A stretch of DNA of 9,254 nt from Candidatus Solincola tengchongensis (lineage in GTDB: Bacteria > Actinomycetota > Geothermincolia > Geothermincolales > RBG-13-55-18), in contig MU158572.1 of NCBI GenBank assembly GCA_015711895.1, positions 1 through 9,254 on the forward strand, given 5' to 3'. Under the pieces are notes generated by a model, which was given only the letters and a program-made list of their open reading frames with translations, was not told the origin of the DNA and ran no database searches. Made by a program: the position numbers and the translations under genes. Below, piece by piece: positions 1 to 5,523 of this stretch. Within the stretch, counting starts at the first letter, position 1, and each line of letters starts with the position of its first letter.

Positions 1-240
1 GGTCTTTGGAAAGTGAGGGTATTTCTCTGGTCGGGCCGCAGGTCGCATTGCAACCAGAATGAACTTCTCTCCGCAGAACTCTCTGGCATCTTCTTCAATC
101 TTGTTCTTGCTCCGAATAACTTTGGGAGCGGTTTTAGCCCCCGGCAGGGCCTGGCCTCTCGTGTGTCTGGCGGGCTCCACCGGGTACCATAGTGGATGGG
201 ATTCAAGGTAAAGGGGAGGAAAGCGCGGGACGATTTTCTT
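1..240 (-). other. Open frame off the left edge, possible partial CDS
   Basis: Reading the minus strand from the TAG at 243-241 toward base 1, about 80 codons are open with no stop. The only plausible in-frame start seen is a GTG at 180-178, without a ribosome binding site. The translated part is charged and includes KNKIEEDAREF followed by CGEKFILVAM, which looks somewhat protein-like. The plus strand is also open in the matching codon frame up to a TAG at 196-198, so openness alone is weak evidence. I do not recognise a family. It could be the start of a divergent gene, an insertion-sequence remnant, or chance. Confidence 0.2.
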
Positions 241-420
241 CTATGTGGAAGGATGGACGGTGATGTGTCCTGAACCCTTTACCCGAAGGCAAGCGGTGAC
301 GTGCTTCCACGCGGTGATTGGTTGAGGAGGTGGATAGCCGGTGGGGATACGGGCGGGAATCTGCCGCATGTCTTTTCCGCGAGCCTGCAGGGGCATCAGT
401 TGAAGAGGAAGGGTCTGATG
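181..420. other. Non-coding leader before the glycosyltransferase
   Basis: These roughly 240 bases hold no convincing gene. A GTG at 301 is in frame with the glycosyltransferase, but the 40 codons it would add resemble no part of that family, and a better ribosome binding site lies just before 418/421. Very short ATG frames (for example one starting at 263) end within about 20 codons. No clear -35/-10 pair or intrinsic terminator was seen, so the promoter of the plus-strand block is unplaced. Confidence 0.4.
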
Positions 421-1470
421 ATGGACAACCCGGTGTCCTGGGCTGGGAGTTCGCCTGAGCGTGGGAAGACGGGACCGACGGAGAAGGGGAGGAAAGCCTC
501 CGAATCCCTGCTCACCGTCGTGGTACCCGTCTTCAACGAGGAGGGAAACATAGTCCCTCTCTACCGGAGGCTGGTCTCCGTTGTCGAACCCCTGGTCGGT
601 GACCTGGAGATACTTTTCGTGGACGACGGGAGCAGCGACGGTTCCAAGAACGACATCGCCGGACTGCACCGGGAGGATCCGCGGGTCAAGCTGGTCTCCT
701 TCACCAGAAACTTCGGCCACGAGATGGCCACCAGTGCCGGACTGCACTTCGCCCGTGGCGATGCGGTGGTCATCATCGATGCCGACCTCCAGGACCCGCC
801 GGAGGTGATCCCCGAGATGCTGGCGAGATGGGAGGAGGGATACGACGTCGTCTACGGAAAGAGGCTGGAGCGGGCCGGCGAGCCGGTTCTCAAGAGAGCA
901 TCATCCCGGCTCTTCTACCGCCTGATAAGGAGGCTCACAGAGGTGGATATCCCCGAGGATACGGGCGACTTCCGTCTCATCGACCGGGAGGTGGTAAGAA
1001 GGTTCCGCCTCCTTTCGGAGAGGAACCGCTTCGTGCGCGCCGAGATCGCCTGGCTGGGTGGGAGAGCGATCGAGGTGCCCTACAGGCGCGAACCCCGCCT
1101 GGAGGGCAAGACCAAGTACTCCTCCTGGAAAAGACTCCGGCTGGCCCTGGACGGGATAACCTCCTTCTCCTCCGTCCCCTTGCATATCATGAGCCTCTTG
1201 GGGTTCGTGATGCTTTTCATCAGCATGGTGGCCATTCTGGTGGTCTTCGTCCAGAAGATCTTCTTCGGCATCCCCGTCCCGGGTTACGCCTTCCTGGTAA
1301 TCAGCCTCTTCCTGCTCAACGGGGTGGAGATCTTCTTCATCGGCCTCCTTGGGGAATATGTTGGCAGGATGTATCGTGAGGTGCAGGAAAGACCGCTTTA
1401 TCTGGTTTCGGAGACCTTGGGGATCCAGGAGGCGGAAGGTGGAGAAGGCACTCTACCGCGAGATGTATGA
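421..1470 (+). CDS. GtrB/CsbB/DPM1-like polyprenyl-phosphate glycosyltransferase (GT2)
   Basis: Family 2 glycosyltransferase that, by family, moves a sugar from a nucleotide donor onto undecaprenyl or other polyprenyl phosphate at the inner face of the membrane. The 349-residue product shows the N-terminal strand VVVPVFNEEGN (33-43), DDGSSDGS (68-75), the DAD metal/nucleotide motif within IDADLQDPPE (119-128), GDFRLID (182-188) and KTKYSSWK (230-237). Two C-terminal membrane helices follow (about 253-279 and 288-311), with GLLGEYVGRMYREV after the second. This is the layout of GtrB, CsbB, ArnC and bacterial DPM synthases. AGGAAGGG at 406-413 precedes tandem ATG codons at 418 and 421; 421 has the better spacing, and 418 adds one Met. 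The sugar cannot be read from sequence. The methyltransferase overlaps its end. YfhO and DUF2723 enzymes on the other strand use this kind of product. Confidence 0.93.
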   Translation: MDNPVSWAGSSPERGKTGPTEKGRKASESLLTVVVPVFNEEGNIVPLYRRLVSVVEPLVGDLEILFVDDGSSDGSKNDIAGLHREDPRVKLVSFTRNFGHEMATSAGLHFARGDAVVIIDADLQDPPEVIPEMLARWEEGYDVVYGKRLERAGEPVLKRASSRLFYRLIRRLTEVDIPEDTGDFRLIDREVVRRFRLLSERNRFVRAEIAWLGGRAIEVPYRREPRLEGKTKYSSWKRLRLALDGITSFSSVPLHIMSLLGFVMLFISMVAILVVFVQKIFFGIPVPGYAFLVISLFLLNGVEIFFIGLLGEYVGRMYREVQERPLYLVSETLGIQEAEGGEGTLPRDV

Positions 1471-2197
1471 GATGGAAACCCGCCACTGGTGGTTCTTGGC
1501 CAGGCGGAGGATAGTCCTGGACCTCCTGATGAGGTATCTTACCCCGAAGGATCAACGACCGCGCTTCCTGGACCTGGGCTGCGGGACGGGTTCCATACTC
1601 CAGGCTTTGGAGGGGCTCGGCGAGGCCACGGGGATGGACCTCTCCGAAAAGGCCCTGGAATTTGCCGCCACGCGTACCCGGGCGCGCCTTCTCAGGGGGA
1701 GCGTTCCAGAGGATCTGCACGGCCTGCGGGAGAGATTCGACGCCGTTCTCATGCTGGACCTCCTGGAGCACCTGGACGAAGACAAGAAGGCGGTGGCCGC
1801 CGCCGCGGACCTGCTGGCGGAGGGTGGAATCCTCCTGCTCACCGTTCCCGCCTACGGCTGGCTCTATTCCCCCCGGGACCGGTTTCACCATCACCGCAGG
1901 AGGTATTCCCGGCGAGAGGTGAGGGAGATGATAAGAAAAGCGGGTCTTAGCGAGGTCTTCACCTCTTACTACAACTGTTTTCTCTTCCCCCTGGCCGCGG
2001 CGCAGAGGCTCTGGTGCAGGTTCCGCGGGGCCAAGCCGGGTCCCGATCTGAGGGAACTGCCCAGGGTGTTGAACTCCTTTCTGAAAGACGTCTTCGCAGC
2101 AGAGCGTTTCCTGCTTGGCAGGGTACCCCTTCCCTGGGGCCTTTCGGTGGTCGCGGTGGCGAGGAAAGGTGCCTACGCCGTAGGGAATCCAGCATGA
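1439..2197 (+). CDS. Class I SAM-dependent methyltransferase, surface-polysaccharide type
   Basis: The 252-residue protein has a Rossmann-type SAM fold. Motif I is FLDLGCGTG (43-51), the acidic residue after strand 2 lies in GMDLSE (65-70), and the post-motif strand is FDAVLMLDLLEHL (100-112). After LLLTVPAYGWLYSPRD (132-147) comes a His/Arg-rich stretch ending YSRREV, and the N-terminus carries HWWFLARRRI (17-26). Both features are typical of methyltransferases found in polysaccharide and glycolipid clusters. A hydrophobic patch near 179-192 could touch the membrane. The GTG start at 1439 is preceded by AGGAGG at 1427-1432 with 6 bases spacing, and lies 32 bases inside the glycosyltransferase gene, so the two are probably translated together. 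An upstream TTG at 1349 is in frame but would lie deep inside the GT2 gene. The substrate is unknown; a sugar, lipid carrier or glycan end are possible. Confidence 0.88.
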   Translation: MEKALYREMYEMETRHWWFLARRRIVLDLLMRYLTPKDQRPRFLDLGCGTGSILQALEGLGEATGMDLSEKALEFAATRTRARLLRGSVPEDLHGLRERFDAVLMLDLLEHLDEDKKAVAAAADLLAEGGILLLTVPAYGWLYSPRDRFHHHRRRYSRREVREMIRKAGLSEVFTSYYNCFLFPLAAAQRLWCRFRGAKPGPDLRELPRVLNSFLKDVFAAERFLLGRVPLPWGLSVVAVARKGAYAVGNPA

Positions 2198-2334
2198 AGA
2201 AGCCCACTAATGCGGTTCTGGTATTTTCCGGCGGTGTTCTTGGGTTGGAGGAACAAGTCTTGAAAAGAGGGTTGGGAGAGAGCCTATCCCTGCACGGAGA
2301 GGCATCCTTCAGTACCGCAGGAGGATATCGATGA
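2194..2334 (+). CDS. Doubtful 46-codon ORF coupled to the methyltransferase stop
   Basis: The ATG overlaps the methyltransferase stop as ATGA (2194-2197), the arrangement of translational re-initiation. The 46-residue product begins MKKPTNAVLVFSGGVLGLEE and ends with a TGA that again overlaps a following ATG. The only nearby ribosome-binding-like sequence is a weak GGGA. No family is recognised, and it is too short for a domain call. It may be a small coupled protein, the stub of a decayed gene, or chance. Confidence 0.25.
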   Translation: MKKPTNAVLVFSGGVLGLEEQVLKRGLGESLSLHGEASFSTAGGYR

Positions 2335-2498
2335 TTCTTACCCCTCTCCGTGAGATGCGATGGAGCCGTTTATCTTGGAGGGTGGTAATTTTACATAGGA
2401 TTAGGGCTTTATTTTGCGCATTACCGCAAGAGGATTTTGGATATCTAAATATAAGGGCTTGGTTGTCTGAAAGCCCGCGCGGGGTCGGTTTTGGCTAA
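2331..2498 (+). CDS. Doubtful 55-codon ORF with a strong ribosome binding site
   Basis: AGGAGG at 2319-2324 stands 6 bases before ATG 2331, which overlaps the preceding ORF stop as ATGA. The product (MILTPLREMRWSRLSWRVV...) is basic with a hydrophobic middle and ends at TAA 2496-2498, inside the -35 element of the proposed pilin promoter. The codons are AT-richer than the neighbours and no family is recognised. The start signal is good, but the protein looks unlike a conserved gene. Confidence 0.25.
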   Translation: MILTPLREMRWSRLSWRVVILHRIRALFCALPQEDFGYLNIRAWLSESPRGVGFG

Positions 2499-2523
2499 AG
2501 AAATGCGGGCGAATTGCCGACAA
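2496..2523 (+). promoter_or_regulatory. Probable sigma-28 (FliA/SigD/WhiG-class) promoter of the pilin
   Basis: TAAAG begins at 2496 and GCCGACAA lies at 2516-2523. The FliA/WhiG consensus is TAAA, about 15 bases, then GCCGATAA. Here the gap is 16 bases and there is one mismatch (C for T). It sits about 105 bases before the pilin start in an otherwise AT-richer intergenic stretch, on the correct strand. Transcription would begin near 2530, leaving a leader of about 100 bases. The match is by eye only. Confidence 0.5.
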
Positions 2524-2576
2524 AAAGATAACAAAAGGCGGGATGCGAGGAAGGAGGTGGTCGAGGGCTGGAATTC

Positions 2577-2596
2577 ACTGCTCGGCAGTCGTTTTT
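2577..2596 (+). promoter_or_regulatory. Small hairpin with T tract in the pilin leader
   Basis: ACTGC (2577-2581), loop TCG, GCAGT (2585-2589), then CG and five T (2592-2596). This has the outline of a weak intrinsic terminator or a leader stem, placed between the proposed promoter and the pilin ribosome binding site. The 5-bp stem is too weak to be a strong terminator. It may protect or tune the pilin mRNA, or mean nothing. Confidence 0.25.
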
Positions 2597-2610
2597 AACT
2601 TGTAAAGGAA

Positions 2611-2619
2611 AGGAGGTGA
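2611..2619 (+). promoter_or_regulatory. Very strong ribosome binding site of the pilin
   Basis: AGGAGGTGA is a full-length match to the 16S anti-Shine-Dalgarno sequence, 8 bases before ATG 2628. It fixes the pilin start at 2628. The alternative GTG at 2616 lies inside this site and can be excluded. Such a site fits a structural protein made in large amounts. Confidence 0.85.
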
Positions 2620-2627
2620 AAAAGGGT

Positions 2628-2978
2628 ATGGCCAAGAGGATGCACAGGCAGGAGGGTTTCACCCTCATCGAGTTGATGATCGTCATCTTAATCATCGGTA
2701 TCCTGGTAGGTATCGCCGTGCCGGTGTTCCTGGCGGCGAGGGGGAACGCCCAGGCCAAGACCTGCAAGGCCAACATGAAGACCGTTCAGACTCAGTCCAA
2801 CGTCTACGCGGCCAGCAACGACGGGACTTATCCGACGGCCATCGGGCAGCTCAGCGGCTACATCGAGAACCTGAGCTCCATCACCAACTGCCCGGCAGGT
2901 GGGAGCATTACCTGGAACTTCACCATTTCGGCGCCGCCCTCCCCCTCGTGCTCATCGCACGGGACACCTTCAGGTTAA
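2628..2978 (+). CDS. Type IV pilin / pseudopilin, short form
   Basis: This is a 116-residue prepilin. The short basic leader MAKRMHRQEG ends in Gly-10, followed by FTLIE with Glu at mature position 5, then the hydrophobic N-terminal helix (about 11-36). These are the cleavage, methylation and assembly marks of class III (type IV pilin) signals. The mature protein is about 106 residues, shorter than PilA of Pseudomonas, with NDGTYPT near 64-70 as in short pilins and GspG-like pseudopilins. Cys46, Cys88 and Cys108 are present; 88 and 108 could close a C-terminal disulfide loop. The tail (about 99-116) is rich in Ser, Pro and Thr, a possible site for O-linked sugar, though CSSHG near the end also occurs in related pseudopilins. 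Its own promoter, strong ribosome binding site and terminator suggest a single-gene transcript. The prepilin peptidase at 7867-8643 would process it. Major versus minor pilin cannot be decided. Confidence 0.92.
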   Translation: MAKRMHRQEGFTLIELMIVILIIGILVGIAVPVFLAARGNAQAKTCKANMKTVQTQSNVYAASNDGTYPTAIGQLSGYIENLSSITNCPAGGSITWNFTISAPPSPSCSSHGTPSG

Positions 2979-3000
2979 AACAGGGACGAGCGTTAGCGGA

Positions 3001-3032
3001 GGAATGGGGACAAAAAGTCCCCATTCCTTTTT
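3001..3032 (+). terminator. Intrinsic terminator after the pilin
   Basis: GGAATGGGGAC (3001-3011), loop AAAAA, GTCCCCATTCC (3017-3027), then TTTTT (3028-3032). The 11-bp stem is perfect and the T tract is immediate. It lies 22 bases after the pilin stop. The sequence before the stem is not A-rich, so it should act mainly on plus-strand transcripts. Confidence 0.93.
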
Positions 3033-3246
3033 ACGGGCTTATAAGGGTAGAGGGCCGGTCTGCGTATTCCGAGGTTTCCCGGTCTCGTAGTAAGGACTTC
3101 TCTGGGATTAAGGACTCCACTGCGAAGCGCACCATGCTGGACAGAAGGGAATGGATTTTCTCTTGCCCGGCTCTATATCGTGAGCACCAAGCCCCTCCTG
3201 GACATGCTCCGGAGGATCGTCTTAAGGCTCACGACCTTGTCCGAGA
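3033..3246. other. Intergenic stretch between convergent genes
   Basis: These 214 bases separate the pilin terminator from the end of the YfhO gene. They include an inverted repeat, TCGTGAGC (3178-3185) and GCTCACGA (3227-3234), enclosing CCTCC/GGAGG arms. No T tract follows on the minus strand, so it is not a standard terminator for the YfhO transcript. A plus-strand frame open through this region (including STKPLLDMLRRIVLRL from 3183) runs on antisense into YfhO. It has no ribosome binding site and I do not call it a gene. Confidence 0.4.
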
Positions 3247-5523
3247 TCATCTCAGGCGCAGGTAGCCCATCTTCCGGGTCCATATCCAAAGAAGGGCCGT
3301 CAGGAGGATGGAGGCTGCGGACAGAAAAATGCCGTAGTAAAAGGAGACGGGCCGGAAGACGAATTCAACTTCATGCTTTCCGGGTCCTAGGACTACTCCC
3401 ATGGCCGCGAAGTTGACCCGCAGAAGCTCTCGCTCCTCGCCGTCCACGTAGACGTGCCATTCGGGGTAGTAGGCGGAGCTTAGAATCAGTGTACCTCCCC
3501 CCGGTGTGTCTGCGGAAACGGATATCCTGGCGCTTGAGAGGTAGGTTATTTCCGCTTCCCCGGGAGAACCGGGACCGAACTGCTCCCCGAGGCGTTCCTC
3601 GAGGATGACGCTATTCCGGGAGGACTCCCCGTTCCACAAAGCTTCCATGATCTGGGAGAATCCGACGCTCTCTCCGGTTTCCAGAACCCGGACGTCCTGC
3701 ACCATCCTTGCTGCCGGCAGGGGGTCCTCGATCTCATATATTTTCAGGGTAACGCCGCGTATAGGGGTGTCCTCGACCTCCACCAGCCGCAGGCCTTCTT
3801 GGTCCAGCTTGAGCGGGCTGATCAGGTAACGGACGCCGAACAAGGCCAGGATGTTCACGGCGGTGTCGGTCAGCCTTCCCTTCCAATCTTCATCGCGGAC
3901 GTAGAAATAATGAGCCATGTCATCGAGGAGTTTGAAGCGATAGATCCCGTAATCGCCGTATTGGGAGAAGGAGCTCAGGCCGAAGAGCAGGTTATGGTTG
4001 GGTGGCAGAAACAGGAAGAAGCCCTGCAGGACGTCCTTGTCGCCGAGCCAACCCCTCGACTGCCTCATGACCTCCTTCCAGAGGTCCTCCCCGCCCACCA
4101 TGGCCACGCGCTGCAGCGGCCCCGATCCCCCGGATTCCAACCTCTCCTTGAGGGCTTCGGCGGTGGGATTGTCTTTCATGAGGCGACTGGCATCTATGGT
4201 GGTGACCTGCTGGTAGGAGAAGAGCCCGAGGTCCACGAGGAGCACCCCTATGCAAAGGGTCGCCACGGAGAAACGCCAGAGTTTCCCCGGTCCTACTCTT
4301 CCGAGCACGGCGTCCAAGCCTTTTCCGGCCAGGTAGGAGAGAGACAGCACCATCACCACCAGGAACCTCTGCCAGAAGCGGAAGAAACGGAAACCGGGGA
4401 TATAGCGCCACAGGAACTCGGCGAAGGGGGTCAGCGCGCCGAGGGATATCATCAGGGCGAGCACGCCCGCGGCACACCACATCAGGGTCGTCTCATCCCT
4501 CAAACGGAAGATGAAGAGGGCGAGCAGGGCGAGTACCGAGGTGAGAAGGCCGGGATAGGCTATGTCCTCCCAGAAATAGTCGCGGTGCAGGTCATAGGTG
4601 TTCCGTGCCGGGTTACCGTACTGGTAGGGAGAGAAGAGCATCGCCAGGTTGCGGGGCTGCATGGACACCCCGAGGGAGAAATCGAAGGTCTGGTTCATCG
4701 CCCTGTCGGACACCGTGTACCCCTTCAACATGGGCACTAGTTGGGGACCGGCCAGGGAGAGGGCCAGGAGCACGCATATGACGATGGAAAGCAAGGGGAT
4801 GACGGCGGCGCGCCGGGCAGCCCTCCTATCCGTCTCCTCCTCCGGGGACCTCAGCCGCCCTAGCGAGGTCAGATACCTCCAGAGGAAGAGGAAACCAAGA
4901 AGGGACAAAGTGATCATGAACAGCTGAGGTCCGCCGGCCAATATCTGCATGGACAGGGCCAGGACGGTTAGGAGGATATAGGCGAAGTTCCGGTGTCTGA
5001 AGCTTTTTTCCAGGCCGAGAACGGCCAGGGGGGTCCAACCCAGGGAAAGCACCAAGTAATTGAACTTGAGCCTGGCCATGGTGTAGCCGGAAAAGGTGAA
5101 GGCCACGGAGGAGAAGAACGATGCCCCCCGGGAGAGCTCGTACTCCCGGAAGAGGAGGTAGGAGAAGAGAAGGCACAAGGCCAGGCTCACGATGATGGAC
5201 AGGTTGAAAGCCGGGATGGGAGAGGCAAAGCGGTAAAGCAGGAGGTTCAAGGGGTAAAGTAGACCGCTCTGCCCTTCGGCGAGGAGGGGAAAGCCGCAGC
5301 CCAGCTCGTGAACCCAGAAGGGCAACTTGCCCTCTCTCAGGGACTGGGCGTAAAACACCTTGATCGGGAAGTTATACTCCGTCACATCGCTGTTTATCAC
5401 GTCCCCCTGGTAGGGAATGCGGGTGGAGCTCCAGAAAGGGAGCGTGAAAAGCAGGAGGACGAAAAGCATTCCCAGGAGCAGAAGGAGCTTTAAACCGATT
5501 TCGGGGCGCAGCCTATTCTTCAC
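3247..5523 (-). CDS. YfhO-family membrane glycosyltransferase (GT-C type)
   Basis: The 758-residue polytopic membrane protein belongs to the YfhO family. It has an N-terminal membrane helix (about 11-31), then a long outer loop with YQGDVINSD (Asp41, Asp46), KLPFW and GCGFPLLAEGQSG (75-87), the pattern seen in YfhO and GT-C enzymes where a loop Asp is catalytic. Many hydrophobic segments follow, then an extracytoplasmic domain and the family C-terminal signature YYPEWHVYVDGEE, ending in a last helix (FYYGIFLSAASILLTALLWI). In Bacillus, YfhO works with CsbB to add GlcNAc to lipoteichoic acid outside the cell; the substrate here is unknown. The GTG start at 5523 has GGAGG at 5534-5530, 6 bases before it, and lies 11 bases inside the DUF2723 gene, so translation is probably coupled. 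The length is near the usual range for the family, with no sign of truncation. Confidence 0.85.
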   Translation of the reverse strand: MKNRLRPEIGLKLLLLLGMLFVLLLFTLPFWSSTRIPYQGDVINSDVTEYNFPIKVFYAQSLREGKLPFWVHELGCGFPLLAEGQSGLLYPLNLLLYRFASPIPAFNLSIIVSLALCLLFSYLLFREYELSRGASFFSSVAFTFSGYTMARLKFNYLVLSLGWTPLAVLGLEKSFRHRNFAYILLTVLALSMQILAGGPQLFMITLSLLGFLFLWRYLTSLGRLRSPEEETDRRAARRAAVIPLLSIVICVLLALSLAGPQLVPMLKGYTVSDRAMNQTFDFSLGVSMQPRNLAMLFSPYQYGNPARNTYDLHRDYFWEDIAYPGLLTSVLALLALFIFRLRDETTLMWCAAGVLALMISLGALTPFAEFLWRYIPGFRFFRFWQRFLVVMVLSLSYLAGKGLDAVLGRVGPGKLWRFSVATLCIGVLLVDLGLFSYQQVTTIDASRLMKDNPTAEALKERLESGGSGPLQRVAMVGGEDLWKEVMRQSRGWLGDKDVLQGFFLFLPPNHNLLFGLSSFSQYGDYGIYRFKLLDDMAHYFYVRDEDWKGRLTDTAVNILALFGVRYLISPLKLDQEGLRLVEVEDTPIRGVTLKIYEIEDPLPAARMVQDVRVLETGESVGFSQIMEALWNGESSRNSVILEERLGEQFGPGSPGEAEITYLSSARISVSADTPGGGTLILSSAYYPEWHVYVDGEERELLRVNFAAMGVVLGPGKHEVEFVFRPVSFYYGIFLSAASILLTALLWIWTRKMGYLRLR

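Noticed and set aside
301..420. GTG at 301 as the start of the GT2 gene
   Set aside because: The added 40 residues match nothing in the family, and AGGAAGGG sits just before the ATG pair at 418/421.
2499..2615. c-di-GMP (GEMM) riboswitch upstream of the pilin
   Set aside because: The conserved GEMM core sequence and its two-stem layout are not seen; the region is better explained by a promoter plus short leader.
3799..4740. 313-codon plus-strand frame inside the YfhO gene
   Set aside because: It is antisense to a clear membrane protein and its composition (Glu, Gly, His, Gln) is that of a reverse-frame shadow.
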